Below, one piece after another: positions 10,891 to 23,864 of a stretch of DNA of 64,000 nucleotides (position 1 is the stretch's first letter; each line of letters opens with the position of its first letter). The translations under genes were made by a program, and so were the position numbers. The stretch comes from Solanum dulcamara. Its lineage: Eukaryota > Streptophyta > Magnoliopsida > Solanales > Solanaceae. The stretch lies in NCBI RefSeq assembly GCF_947179165.1, contig NC_077245.1:49124286-49188285 (forward strand), given 5' to 3'. Below the pieces are notes generated by a model. The model was not told the origin of the DNA, made no database searches, and worked only from the letters and a program-made list of their open reading frames with translations.

Positions 10891-13800
10891 TTTTATGCTC
10901 TTTATGCTTAGCAAGATGTGGATGAGACTCCCGATGTAGTCATGGGTATGTTACAGATCTTTAACTTTGATGTTTATACATTGCTTGTTCCAGGTGCCAA
11001 ATTATCTTTTATTACTCCTTACCTTGATATGAGATTTGATGTCTACCCCGAAATATTATTAGAAACTTTTTTGGTTTATACTCCTATTGGTCATTGGGTG
11101 TTAGACAAAAGAGTTTATGGAAATTATCATGTGTCAATCTTGCACAAAGTTATCCCTTGTGATTCTGTTGAACTAGACATGAGCGATTTTGACATCATTC
11201 TTGGTATGGATTAGTTACATGCCTCTTATGCATCTATTGATTATAGAACCCATAGGGTCAAGTTTCAATTCCCTGATGAGCCTATTCTTGAATGGAAGGT
11301 AATGATTTAGTGGTTAAGGATTGATTCATCTCATGTCTTAAGACCTAAAAAATAATTTCCAAAGGGTGCATTTATCATATTGTGTGAGTTAGAGATGTTG
11401 ATTTCGAGTTTTTTGATGTGTTTCTTGATAACTTGCCCAGTCTTCCAATAGTCAACCTTTTTCTATTCCTCTTTACCATATGGCTCCAGCTAAAATTTAA
11501 GGAGTTGAAAGGGAAAATTGACCAATTGAAGGATTTGTTGGATAAGGTTTTTATAAGGCTTAGTATTTAGCCATGAGGTGCTCCCGTGTTGATTTTTAAG
11601 AAGAAAAATAGGTCTCTCTGAAAGTGGATAGACTATTGGAAATTTAATAAGGTCAGTGTAAAGAACAAGTATCCAATTCCGAGGATACATGATTTGTTTG
11701 ATAAATTATAAGGGAAAAATTACTTCTCAAAGATTGATTTCCATTCTGATTATCATCAACTAAGGGTAAGGGAGTGCGATATTCCCAAGATGGAGTTTCG
11801 GAAAAAGTATGGTCATTTTGAAATCATAGTAATGTTGTTTGGCCTAATGCTCCCGCTATTTACATGGATTTGATGAATCTTATTTTCAATCCTTACTTAG
11901 ACATTTTTTAGTGGTGTTTATTGATGACATCTTTATTATACTCTCGAAATGAGAAAAAGCATATGGGACACTTGAGAATTATGTTGCAAACATTGAGAGA
12001 TAAGCAACTATTTTTCAAGTTTAGTAAGTGTGAATTTTAACTAAGGGAAGTTTCATTTCTTGGTCATGTTGTGTTTGGTGAGGGGATTAAAATTGATCCA
12101 AAAAATGGAGGCAGTGAAGAATTATCCTAGATCATTATCTCCTTCGGATATTAGAAGCTTTTTGGGCTTGGCCGGATACTATAGAAGGTTTGTTAAAGGG
12201 CTTTCGTCTATTGCTTCGCCTATGACTAAGCTAACCCAAAAGAACGTGAAATTTCAATGGTCGGATGAATGTGAGAAAAGTTTCCGAATATTGAAGGATC
12301 GTATTATGTTGGCTCTTATTTTGAAATTGCCCAAAGATTTAGATGGGTTTGTTGTTTATTGTGATGCCTCACTTGTTGGTTTGGATTGTGTTTTGATGCA
12401 CCATTGTAAGGTTATAGCATATGCTTCAAGGACACTTAAAGTGCATGAATGTAAACTACTCAACCCGTGATCTTGAACTTGTGGCGGTTGTGTTTGCTTT
12501 GAAAATTTTGCATCATTATCTTTATGGGGTGCATGTGGACGTATTTACTGACCACAAAGCTTCCAATACTTGTATAGCCAAAGGGACTTTAACCTTAGTC
12601 AAAGGAGGTGACTTGAATACATAAAAGATTTTGATTTGAGTGTGTTGTACCATCCTGGTAAAGCAAATATTGTATTCGATGCTATTAATCAGTTGTCCAT
12701 GGATAATTTTGCAGATGTTAAGGGAGGTAAGAAGGAGCTGGTAAAGGATGTCCATATATTGGCACATTTACATGTGCATTTGGGTTATCCCAATATGGAG
12801 GTGTTCTTGTATATAATGGATCGGAATCGTCTCTTGTGGTGGAAGTTAAGGCCAAATAAGACCATGATCCAGTTTTGATTGAATTGAAGAATTTGGTTGC
12901 TGAAAAAGCCATTGAGATTTTCTCCTAAGGGGGAGATAGGGTACTACATTACCAAGGAAGTTTATGTGTTCCTAATGTTAATTGGTTAAGAGAATTGACA
13001 TTGAATGAGTCCCATAATTCTCATTATTCAATTTATCCAGGATCTACCAAGATGTATCGTAATTTGAGAGAAGTGTATTGGTGGAATGGCAAGAAGAAGG
13101 ACATTGCGGAGTTCGTGGCTATGTGTCCAACTTTCCAACAAGTTAAAATTGAGCATAAAAAATTGGGAGGTTTAGGTCAACATATTGAAATTCCTTCTTG
13201 GAAGTGGGAATATGTGAATATGGACTTTGTGACAGGTTTTCCTCATACTAGAAGGCAAATATGATTCTATTTGGGTTGTTCTGGATTGAATGAATAAATC
13301 AACACATATTCTACCGGTGAAGACTTCTTATGGTGCCAAAGATAATGCTAAGTTATACATTCATGAACTTGTGAAACTTCATAGATTTACCTTGTCGATT
13401 ATATTGAATAGAAGTACTCAATTCACTTTACCTTTTTGGAAGTCATTTCTAAGGGTTCTTGGTACAAAAGGTAAGCTAAGTATCGCTTTTTATCCCCAAA
13501 CCGATGGACAAGCCGAAAAAATGATCTAAACTTTGGAAGATATGTTAATGGAATGTGTGATTGATTTTAAAGGAAGTTGGGATGAGCATTTGCCCTTGAT
13601 GGAGTTTGCCAACAATAATAGTTATCACTCTAGCATCTAAATGACTCCTTTTGAAACCCTGTGTGGAAGAATATGTAGATCCCTGGTGGGATGGTTTGAA
13701 GTGAGTGAGATGACATTGATTTGTAACAATTTGGTAGTTGATACAATGGAGAAAGTAAGGCTTATAAGAGAAAGAATAAAGACAGCTCAAAGTCGTCAAA

Positions 13801-14272
13801 AGTCCTATTCGAACATAGAAAAAGAGAGCTTGAATTTAATGTGAATGATTGGGTATATTTTAAGGTTTCACCTATGAAGGGTGTAATGTGTTTTGCTAAG
13901 AAGGGGAATTTGAGTCTTAGATATGTAAGACCTTATAGAATATTGAAGCGTATTGCCAGAGTGGCATACGAGTTAGACTTTCCATTTGAGTTAGCTATGG
14001 TTAATCTGGTACTTCATGTGCCGATGTTGTGCAAATTTGTGGATGATCCAAACTCTATTGTACCATTAGAAAGTGTGAACATTGAAGAGAATTTTACTTA
14101 TAAGGAGGTTCTAGTGGAAATCTTAGGCCGGCAAGTGCAAAGTTTAAGGAATAAAGACGTTTCCTCTGTCAAAGTGTTGTGGAGAAATCAAGAATTAGAA
14201 AGTTCTACATGGGAAGAGAAAGTGGACATGACAAAGTGTTATCTGTATCTCTTTCCTTCCACTCAAGCCTAA
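10891..14272 (+). pseudogene. Element A pol pseudogene (protease, RT, RNase H, integrase, chromodomain-like end)
   Basis: Domains in order. Protease is at about 10918-11280; its active site reads LLVPGAKLSF, so the catalytic Asp is Val. RT is at about 11480-12330, heavily stopped, with the VFIDD box at 11914-11928. RNase H is at about 12340-12620 (VVYCDAS, then [10 protein letters not shown]). The integrase zinc domain is at about 13000-13145, with HH present but the last Cys replaced by Phe in CPTFQQ. The integrase core is at about 13200-13530; the second catalytic Asp of the DRG/S block reads Asn, while PQTDGQAE is kept. The C-terminus (13841-14272) ends in a chromodomain-like block, VLWRNQELESSTWEE. 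At least six frame changes occur along the gene. The remaining 245 bp to the 3' LTR are non-coding. Confidence 0.88.
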
Positions 14273-14501
14273 GGTACTAATTTGTTCATGATCAAGTCGA
14301 TTAAACTTCTACATTCTATTTTAGTATTTTTTTCATATGCATGCATGTTATTGAAGTTGGTTTTAAAGTCATGATTTATGTTAAGGTTTAAAAATATCAC
14401 AGTTTATGCTTTTTCTATGTATCTTCGTATTTATATTGGGTTAGTAGTCCTCTTTTCATGTCCTTTCTATGCTAAGTTAATATAATTTAAGGATGAATGT
14501 T

Positions 14502-14513
14502 CCTAAGGGGGAG
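14502..14513 (+). other. Polypurine tract of element A
   Basis: AAGGGGGAGA lies just before the TG of the 3' LTR at 14518, the expected place for the plus-strand primer. Confidence 0.75.
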
Positions 14514-14569
14514 ATATTGTAAGACCTCAAAAGTCAAAAAGTCGAACAAATGAATAATCGCCAAAGAAT

Positions 14570-15060
14570 TTTGACAGACCCAGGTCTACGAGTCAGCCTA
14601 CGAATCGTGGAGTCTATTACAAGTCGTAAAGACGACTTGTGGAAGTGAAGTAAAATCTTGAAATCTTTCTAAGGCAAGTATGAGGGTCTACGAGTTGTTT
14701 CATGACTCATGAAAAAATCCATGACTCATAGAATGGAGTCTTAGTGTAGGCATGATATCCTGCAAATATTCAACCCACATAACCTCTTCTACCACTCGAA
14801 AGGACGAGTCGTAGAGAGGACTACGACTCATAAAGATGAGTCATATGCAAACTTCAGAGACTTTTTTTTAGGGTTTTCAAGTACCTGCATGACGAATGAA
14901 GTCTATGATTCGTACACCTGAGAACGATTCATAGTCCTAACTCGTATAGGAAGTTTAGAGAAATAATTTTTAGATCTTTTCAGGACCCACAGGATGAGTC
15001 ATCTTGATGACTCATCACTAATCTTACAGCTCATAGAGTCAATCCATAGAAATCAAATCT
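14570..15060 (+). repeat. U3 array of ACGACTCGT-type palindromic words
   Basis: About a dozen dispersed copies of a near-palindrome reading TACGACTCGTA, or decayed forms such as ATGACTCAT and TGAGTCA, are spread over ~500 bp upstream of the probable TATA region. The same word is scattered in the equivalent part of LTR B (22500-22945, minus) and LTR E (58650-59095, minus). Confidence 0.7.
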
Positions 15061-15299
15061 GAGTTTTAATGAAGGCTAATTCCATCTTTTCGAAGTTTAG
15101 TTCAATGAACCTAGACACTTTTATGCAGAAGTTCAAAGTCTATATATACCTAATTCTTCAAATTCCCCTCCTAGTCAATTCACTCTTCAAATTTTCCCTA
15201 AGGCTAGACTAAGAGATCCTCTCAAAGCTTCTTATCAAAACTTCAAGCTAAGGTTTCAAATTCATCACGGATCCTCTTCAATTCTAGATTTCTTTTATC

Positions 15300-15341
15300 A
15301 TGGTATGTGAGAATTGATCCATGGGTTCCTTTAACCCTTGG
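15300..15341 (+). promoter_or_regulatory. Conserved GGTATGTG word plus stem-loop in element A 3' LTR
   Basis: A splice-donor-like GGTATGTG is followed ~13 nt later by CCATGGGTT pairing with AACCCTTGG (15319-15341, one mismatch, loop CCTTT). The same arrangement recurs in all LTRs of the A/B/D/E group in this window. Confidence 0.6.
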
Positions 15342-16710
15342 AGTGCTAAGGTTTTCTTCAAAAATCGCATGAAATTTCATTATCTTTAAACTCTATTTTG
15401 ATGAATTGTGTTAGGCTATTTCAATTACGTTTTTAATCAGTACTAATGATCATTATAAGTATATTTTTACATTAATAGCATGATTTCAAGTTGAATTATT
15501 AATGTCCTTGCATGAAGCTATTTTTAATGAGGATATTATAGAGTATGATGATGAAGTGCAAAGATTTCATTTATTCTCATAATTTTCATCTAAATTGATT
15601 ATGTATATGAATTGTACTCTAGATTCAAGTATGAATTATTATTTTGGATTTCAATTATGATCAAATTATGAATTTCATGCAAGTTATGAAAAAGATGACT
15701 TAGGGGCCTATGTGGTGACCAAGGAACCTATTATCATGAATTATGTATATATTATTTTTAATGTGGAAGACCAATACTCACATTACAATTACGTTACAAA
15801 ATAAGCTATTCTATGAATTTCAAACCTATGATCATGTTTATGATATATGTCAACTATGAGTACCATGTCATGTTATGCATTCTGTGGGATTTGATTTAGC
15901 ACTGAGCATACGTGAGGTGGGGGTCCTACCAAAAGTCATAGTAGCAGCCTCTAGTCCCTTAAACTATGTACCACCGTAGGTGTGCCTTCATGGCTTAGCT
16001 AGTGGATCCACATATAGCGTATGTACATGACCCGCATAGCGGGGTAGAGTGTACCTTGGCAAGTAGATTCTCTTTCTTCCGTTTTATATGAAAACATCAG
16101 AATTTCATGTTATAGCTCGTATAGTCTTATTGTCGGTTATGGTCCCTATCCCACGCATGTATAATACTCTTTATGCTATTTTATGATTTTTCAATGTCCC
16201 CTAAATGCTTTGATCATTATGGTTTTGTCATAACTTTACTTATCATGTTTATTATGTTCGCTATTCGATCATTGCATCTTATGATTTATGTTTCATGTTA
16301 TGTACACATATTATATTCAAACGTACTAACACATATCGTTACCTACATTATCTTGTAATGTAAGGGTTTCCTTATCAACGAAGTATTTGGTGATTCCTTA
16401 TCTATCGAGGACTAGTTATGAGTTGCTTGTTTCCTTTCAAAGACTTTTTTATATTCGTATTGAGGGTGAGCTAGAGATGTCTTATCCCCCACCTGTCTTA
16501 CACTAGTAGAGGCGTTTGCTGGACAAATGTTATAGAGTCTATGTCGTCAAGTTGCATTCTTCTTTTCTGATTCATGAGTTAGCCTCTTTTATGTTATTTC
16601 CGCATTTACTTTACCTTATGTATGATTTATGGTATGTAAGGAGTGTTGATTGGATCCCTTCAGGATTTCAATCGTTGTGTTACAACTAGGCCTTAGATCA
16701 GGTCGTAACC

Positions 16711-19690
16711 CAACCTCTCCCTTATGAGTCTCACCTTCTCCATAACATCTATTACAAAATCTAGACAAATCAACGCCATCTCACCTAGATCAAACCATCC
16801 CACTGGTAACCTGCATCTTGTCCCATACAATTCTTCAAAAGGAGCCATTAGGATGCTAGACTGATAACTATTATTGTAGGCAAACTCAATCGATGGTAGA
16901 TGCCCATCCCAACTTTATTTGAAATCAATAACACATGCCCTTAGCATATCCTCTAGAGTTTGAATAGTTCTTTCGTCTTGGCCATTGGTTTGAGGATGGA
17001 AAATGATACTTAACTTGAATTTTGTACCAGGACCCATTTGAAATGACTTCCAAAAGTCAAAGTGAATTGAGTACCTCAATTCGATATAATGGACAAGGGA
17101 ACACAATGAAGTCTTACCAATTCACGAACATACAACTTAGCATAATTTTTGGGACCATATAAAGTCTTAACTGGTAGAAAATGAGCCGACTTAGTCATTC
17201 AATCCACAACAATCCAAATGGAATCATATTGTTTCTTAGAACGAGCAAACCTATTACAAAGTCCATATTAACATCTTCCCACTTCCATGTACGAATTTTA
17301 ATGTCTTAAGCTAACCTCCCAATTTTTTATGCAACTTTAACTTGTTGGCAATTTGGACATCTAGTCACAAATTCCTCTATGTCCTTCTTCATGCCATTCC
17401 ACAAAAATACTTCCCTCAAATCACAACAAATCTTGGTGGATCCCGGATGGATCGAATATCGAGAGCTATGGGCCTCATTTAATATCAACTCTCTTAAGCC
17501 ATAAACATTAGGCACACACAACCATCCTTGATAACGAAGTACACCATCCCCCCTTTGTAGAAAGCCTCAATGGCTTTTTCGGCAACCGACTTCTTCAATT
17601 CTACCAATATCGGATCATGATCTTGCTTAGCCTTGATATCCGCTAAAAGAGATAATTCTGAACCATTATGCACAAGAACACCTCCATCATTAGAATCTAC
17701 CAAATGTACACCTAAATGTGCCAATCTATGAACATCTTTGATCAATTATTTCTTACCTTCCTCAACTTTTGCAACACTATTCATGGACAATCTATTTAAT
17801 GCATCAGCAATGGAATTAGCCTTACCCGGATAGTACAACATACTGATATCATAAATCTTCAACAATTCAAGCCATTTCCTATACCAAAACTTCAAATTCT
17901 TTTGCTTAAACACATATTTCAAACTCTTATGGTCGGTAAACACATCCACAGGACACCATAAAGATAGTGTCTTCAAATTTTCAAGGCAAATGAGTCAGAT
18001 AGTTCCTTTCATGCACCTTAAGTTTCCTAGAAGAATAGGATATCACCTTACCATATTGAATCAACACTCAACCAATTTTTACCCTTGAGACATCACAATA
18101 CTCTACAAAACCATCGGACCCTTTCGGCAGAGTCAAAATAGGAGAGGTAGTGAGAAGATCTTTTAACTCTTGGAAACTCTTCTCACAAGCTTTTGACCAT
18201 TGGAACTTCACTTTCTTTTGAGTAAACTTAGTGAAAGGTGAGGAAATCAATGAAAACCCTTCTATAAATCTTCTATAATATCTGTCTAGGGCCAAGAAAC
18301 TCCTAATATCTGAAGGGGACAATGATCTATGCCAATTTTTAACTGCCTCGATTTTCTTATGATCAACCATAATCCCTTCGTTAGAAAAAATGTCACCAAG
18401 AAAAGCAACCTCCCTTATCCAATACTCACACTTATTCAACTTGGCAAATAATTGCTTATCCCTTAGAGTATGCAATATAATTCTCAAGTGATTAGCATGC
18501 TCTTCCTCATTCCGAGAGTAAACCAAAATGTCATCAATAAACACAATTACAAACATGTCCAAATATTGTTTGAACACCCTATTCATAAAGTCCATGAATG
18601 TCGTAGGGGCATTGATCAATCTAGACGACATAACTAAGAACTTATAATGGTCATACCTTATTCAAAATTACATCTTGTGAATATCACACTCCCTCAACCT
18701 TAGTTGGTAATAACCGGCTCAGAGATCAATCTTAGAGAAGTAAATTGTCTCTTGAAATTAGTCAATCAAATCATCTATCCTCAGAGTTGGATATTTATTT
18801 TTGATGGTTACTTTATTAAATTGTCGGTAGTCATTACACATACGTAGCAAACAGTCCTTCTTTCTAACAAACAAAATGAGAGCATCTCATAGGGATATAC
18901 ATGGTCTAATGAAACCTTTATCTAACATGTCTTTCAATTAATTCTTTAACTCCTTTAGTTCTGCCGAACGGAGCCATTCGGTAAAGAGGAATAAAAATAG
19001 GTTGAGTACCCAAAAGAAAGTTTATACCAAAGTCAATTTCCCTTTTGGGAAGGACACCGAATAAATCATCGGGAAACACATCTAGAAACAAATTAACAAT
19101 TGGGACTGATTCAAGAGTAGGGGATTCAAAATTTGTGTCCCTAACCCTCACAGGATGGTAGATGCAACTTTTGGAAATCATTTTTCGAGCTTTAAGGCAC
19201 GAAATGAATTGACCTTTAAACATGGAATTACTACTCTTCCATTGTAGCACCATCTCATTAGGAATTAGAGCTTAACCATTCGGGTTATGCAATCAATAGA
19301 AGAATAACATGTATATAGACAATCCACAAAAAGGATAACATCAAAATTGGTCATCTCAAGATCAACTAGATCACATCGAGTAACTTTATGGAAAACTGAA
19401 ATCAGACAACTTTTATAGACTCTTTTATCAACAACCGACTAACCTACAGGAGTATAAACAAAGGTTTTAACAATATGTCGAGGCTAACATCAAATCTCAT
19501 GATCACATAAGGAGTAACAAAAGAAAAATTTGCACCCAGATGAAGTAAGGAGAAACCATCATAGTAAATGACCATAGCATACCGATAAGAACATCGGGAG
19601 TCTCCTCCACCTTGCGTACCATGAACACAATAAAACCAATTGTTACATTGACCACCCTTTGGTTGTACTTGAGCACCTTGTTGCACTTGG
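16711..19690 (-). pseudogene. Element B pol pseudogene (protease to truncated integrase)
   Basis: Read on the minus strand. Protease is at about 19686-19270, where the active-site block reads LLHLGANFSF so the Asp is lost. The RT start is at 19253-18918 and the RT core plus RNase H start at 18631-18068, with VFIDD intact at about 18531-18545. RNase H lies at 17976-17746 ([14 protein letters not shown]). The integrase zinc domain is at 17521-17327, with CPNCQQ intact. The integrase core is at 17106-16915 (FHPQTNGQ). The reading ends mid-integrase at about 16711, just where element A's 3' LTR ends, so the C-terminus, PPT and 3' LTR are not attached here. Stops and frame changes separate the blocks. 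Confidence 0.87.
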
Positions 19691-20720
19691 ACTCTATGAG
19701 CAACTTAGCCTAAAGGAAGACCATCTTTGACCATGTACTCCTTAGCATGATGACCCATCTTCCCACATAAATAGCATATATTCAAACCCGCTAGACACTC
19801 ACCCTTGTGATTCATTCCATACTTCTTGCATGCGGAGGTATCTTGGCCAATAGGAGCACATCTTTGAGGCTTAGGGTTGGGTACCATATCTTTGTCAAAC
19901 CATGGAGTATAGTATTTGAAGAACCTTGACTGGTCTACCTTTCGCTAAAATGACGATGCACACTACTTCCAAACTTAGCATGAGAGGAATCACCACCATT
20001 GGTCCTTTCTCTCTTGGACTCCCTAAATTTCTCCCTTAGCTTTTCACCCTCTATTTGCTATGCATAAGTCATGAGTCTAGAGATGTCCATTTCCCAAATC
20101 AACATAATCATCTTACACTCCTTAGAAACCACTTTCGATACACCTAACACGAACTTGCTTTATGAACTCTTGGGTCAGCAACTATGAATGGAACATATTT
20201 TGATAATTGAGTAAACTTGAGGGCATACTCCCTCACACTCGTACCACCTAGCTTAAGGTTGATGAATTTTGGTATCTTTCCCTCTCTCAAATTCAATGAG
20301 AAAAAGAGATCAAGAAATACTCTTTTTAATTCCTCCCAAGTCATGGGATCTTCCTATCTAGGCCTCTTACTCTTCCATTGGTCAAACCAAATCCGAGCAA
20401 CACCCTTCAATTGGCAAGTAGCCATTCTGCCCTCTCAACCGGGCTAACCTTTATAATCTCCAAAATCTTGTGAATGCTATCAATAAACTCTTGTGGATCC
20501 TCATCCACCTTAAAACCATAAAACTTCAGAGGATTCATCCTCATAAAGTCACGAACCCTATTGCAACTGTTACTACAATTAGGTTTACGAGAGCTACAAC
20601 CTCATAATTGGCTTGTACCAATACAGCTTGAGAAAGCACTTTGAAGGCCACTCAGAACTCGGCATTGGAGACTTGGTCATTAAAGGGATCATTCAGAGCT
20701 TGTTGATCCTCTTCAACCAC
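19691..20720 (-). pseudogene. Element B gag pseudogene
   Basis: Minus-strand capsid block at 20344-20144 (MTWEELKRVFLDLFF, then the motif VREYALKFTQLSKY). The zinc-knuckle region is at 19887-19705: an upstream CKKYGMNHKGEC and then CYLCGKMGHHAKEY, where the last Cys is Tyr. The N-terminus lies near 20720 and is broken by stops. It is equivalent to gag in elements A and D. Confidence 0.82.
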
Positions 20721-20872
20721 ATTTCTTCAAGCAAGTATCTTCATGCACACATTTTTTGAAAGTTACAAAGAATAAGCGTTATAGGAAAGATTTAGAGTAC
20801 CATTGTACTGCACGACATAGATCCTGAAAGAACTGAGATTTTCCTAAGATGCCTCATAGCCTCCTATTCATA

Positions 20873-20892
20873 GATGTTGCATGCTTCACACC
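20873..20892 (-). promoter_or_regulatory. Leader stem-loop of element B (dimerisation-site-like)
   Basis: On the minus strand GGTGTG-AAGCATGC-AACATC: a mostly paired stem (one G-T wobble, one mismatch) around an 8-nt loop holding the self-complementary GCATGC. It lies 62 nt downstream of the PBS and is followed by CTATGAATAGGAGGCTA. The same structure occurs in elements D (29456-29475) and c (51530-51549). Confidence 0.6.
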
Positions 20893-20953
20893 GATGAACA
20901 TAACTCTACTCAACGTGGAAAGTTAGACTCCCTAGGACACTCCTAAACCTTAT

Positions 20954-20965
20954 GCCCTAATACCA
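20954..20965 (-). other. Primer-binding site of element B
   Basis: Minus TGGTATTAGGGC, two mismatches from the initiator-tRNA-Met PBS TGGTATCAGAGC, four bases inside the LTR end. Confidence 0.8.
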
Positions 20966-20969
20966 AGTT

Positions 20970-23027
20970 TGTCATGACTCAATTCTAGGGCTTAGAGTGA
21001 CATGATGATTAGGAACCCAAAGAGGTAAAGAAAAATAATAAGATAAGTAGAAGAATCCATTCAACAGGAATTCAAAAGAAAGTAAACTCCAACCAAATGC
21101 CCATAATGGTCTTACATCAACTTGAACGTCTAAACATGCCTTTATTCTAGACTTGATAGGGGCTGAGCAAAAGCTCCTAGCTTACCCGAATCGTAAGAGA
21201 AAGTAAAAGTAGCAATATGAAAGAAAAGTCATGTCTTTGATGAATGAGGACTCACCAACACATGAAAAATAAATCAACTCTAGCTACGAATGTAAGGAGT
21301 ATGAGTGTCGTATGTCCCTAAATTATGAGACAATGTAAGCACAATATGAATTAGTACATAGGAGATACTAAGTATATGACTAATGCATGAACAAGTATTA
21401 GGATATGAGCACTATGGCATGGTATGCACGACAATCATAATGATCATGAAAAAATTGAAAAGCATTTGAGATATCATGAAAACATATGGTCAATGCATTA
21501 TAAAACATCATAGTAAATATCATATCTTTGCATTCAACTTGTATGGGATAATACCTTTAACCGACATCTTAAGACTATACGATCTACAACATGGAATCTG
21601 ATGTAAATCCAACATCAAGAAAAGAGAGGCTACTTTCCAATATAGACTCCGTGAGAGAAACTTTAACTTTATAAGCTATATATGGATCGACTAGTTAATC
21701 CATGAAGGAAATCTATAGGGTCAACATAGCTTGGGACTTTAGGTTGCTACTAGGATTCCTTTGGGTAACTAACTACGTTACCAGACTGAATCCCACCTAG
21801 AATTCCTCTCAGTTCTTAGTCAATATCCCAATATAATTCAATAAAATAGGATCATAAACATTATAGGAAAAGATAGTAACTACCTGTCAATCCATCTTTA
21901 TATAACATAATAAGAGTAGCTCATTAGCTTTAGTGATTCATAGAAATCCATAACTTTGGTGAGAATTATCCTTACCACTATCTTTAAACACGATTGTGTG
22001 AGAATTGTGTTTATCACACCATAATAACTATCTTGGATTATAATTTATCATTATCATAACATTCATCATTCAATATAAATCTCAACTTCATTCATAAAGC
22101 TTTCTTTTGAAAATCATTGAACTCATAATTAAACTTATGAAAAAAAATCATCTTTGAAATTCATAATCATGATTGAAAATAACTCTAGGCATGGGCATCC
22201 ATAATTCAACTCAAAATAATGTAATTTTTATAGAAACATACTTATAATAATCATTGATAACATAAAAATGAAGTTAAAACATCCCAATGCAATTCATCAA
22301 AACTAGGGTTAATATATAATTAAAAAATGAAGAAGACTTTAAGGAAACCTTGGGACTCCTTGGCTGAAAGGAACCCATGGATTAATCCGCACATACCTTG
22401 ATGAAATCAACCAAAAATTGAAGAACAATCTGATTGCTTTTGAAATTTGAAGGAAATCTTGAGAAGATTTGTGATTTTTCCTTAGGAGAATTTTTGAATC
22501 AACTTCTACGACTCGTCTTCAAGTCTATGACTCGTAGACTTGATTTATCGTGTAGGCTTTTAGAAGACCCTTATTTCAGGGTCTCTGATCATTTCCTATG
22601 AGTCGTGTCTACAAATTATCAAAAGGACTACGAGTCATAAATATTACGCTTCTTGCAGGTCCTGGAAACCTACAAATTAAGACCCTCATAAGTGGAATAT
22701 ATGAGTCATGATTACGACTCATCACTATGATTATGAGTTGTCAACTTGACTCGCCCTATAGGCCTGAAAACCTACAAGTTTAAGGGTCTATGAATTTATG
22801 GTACGATATAATGTTATGACTCATCGAATGGACTATGATTCATAATGTTGAATCATAAGACCTATTATGAATTTTGGTCCTGATCAAGCTGAAGGAATCC
22901 TTGTACGACTCATAGAGACGAGTCGTAAGAACCTCTATGATTTGTAGAGTAACTCGGGGTCTTAAAATCAGTCCATACTTTGGAAAGTTCTCCCTAGTTG
23001 GAAACCTCGGACTTTTGGGGTCTTACA
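20970..23027 (-). mobile_element. Element B 5' LTR
   Basis: A 2058-bp LTR on the minus strand, starting TGTAAGACCCCAAAAGTC at 23027 and ending GAGTCATGACA at 20970. It has the same group layout as element A's LTR: U3 word array at 22945-22500, GGTATGTG/stem-loop block at about 22398-22355, then a long R-U5. The PBS follows directly. Confidence 0.87.
22500..22945 (-). repeat. U3 array of ACGACTCGT-type words in element B LTR
   Basis: Scattered near-palindromes such as CTACGACTCGT, TACGACTCAT and GACGAGTCGTAAG at about ten places. Many have CG changed to TG or CA. Confidence 0.65.
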
Positions 23028-23131
23028 AAAATGATGAATAACATGCTCTCAAAGCAAATAAGGCCCCTACACGGGCTACATATCACAAAGAAGACCCCAC
23101 ATAGGCATCACAATGAAATTAACAGTCTTAA
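23028..23131. other. Short spacer between LTR B and solo LTR b
   Basis: 104 bp of unassigned sequence. Removing solo LTR b joins it to 26447 onward. It is probably part of the older sequence into which LTR b inserted. Confidence 0.4.
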
Positions 23132-23572
23132 TGTCACGACCCAACCCTTTAAGCCGCGACTGGGATCAAACTTGGACCCCCCTTATGTGTATCTATCAGC
23201 TACACCTAAGTTGAACCGTGTGTGATGTGACACTATACCCAAAAACCTCAATAGTTGAAAACTTTTTCATGTACATGTAGCCTCTTTCATTCGTATCATA
23301 TCATGAAAGGGCACGCGAGCCAATGAGGCTTCCAAAACATAAAAACATTTACAACCTGTCGTATAGGCACAGTTGAAACAAACTTATAGACAACCCATAT
23401 ATACATATGTCTATAGATGTTTAAGAATAGTAACAATAACATATGGCGGGACAGGGCCCCCGCTGTACCCGTGGACAATTAAATACATACATATTATATG
23501 ACTAGTATCAAAAGTTAGGCTCCGGAAAACTGGAGTGCTCCTAGTATCGCTGAGTGGGGGCATGAAAGGCAG

Positions 23573-23612
23573 CCCCCCAAAAAATGGGGGGTCAGTACGA
23601 TATATGTACTGA
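23573..23612 (-). promoter_or_regulatory. Paired stem-loops in LTR b
   Basis: Same pair as in LTR a: TCAGTAC/GTACTGA with a 7-nt loop (23592-23612) next to six G/C pairs (23573-23591). Both stems are perfect here although the loops differ from LTR a. Confidence 0.5.
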
Positions 23613-23864
23613 GTATATAAAGCATAACAATATATAACTGAGCTAACAACTGAAGTAGGGATACAGAAATAAATATAAAAGTTAACAAATTTCTCTACCT
23701 GCATCTTATGACATGAGGTTATGTATACCTTCCTTACATACCATACCTGGCCCACTATGGGACTTGGTGCTACAAGTGTGTCACTATATTTCCACATGCA
23801 CGCCTACAGACTGTATTCGACCCTTCAGTGAGGGACTTAATAAAGATGTCATTTCATTGTGTAT

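Larger units (their letters stand above)
14518..16710 (+). mobile_element. Element A 3' LTR
   Basis: About 2.19 kb, starting TGTAAGACCTCAAAAGTC and ending near GGTCGTAAC. It contains the U3 word array (14570-15060), an AT/TATATATA stretch (15143-15150) that could be a TATA box, and the GGTATGTG/stem-loop block (15300-15341). A long R-U5 portion is shared with the 5' LTR. Element B's truncated integrase starts immediately after it. Confidence 0.85.
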
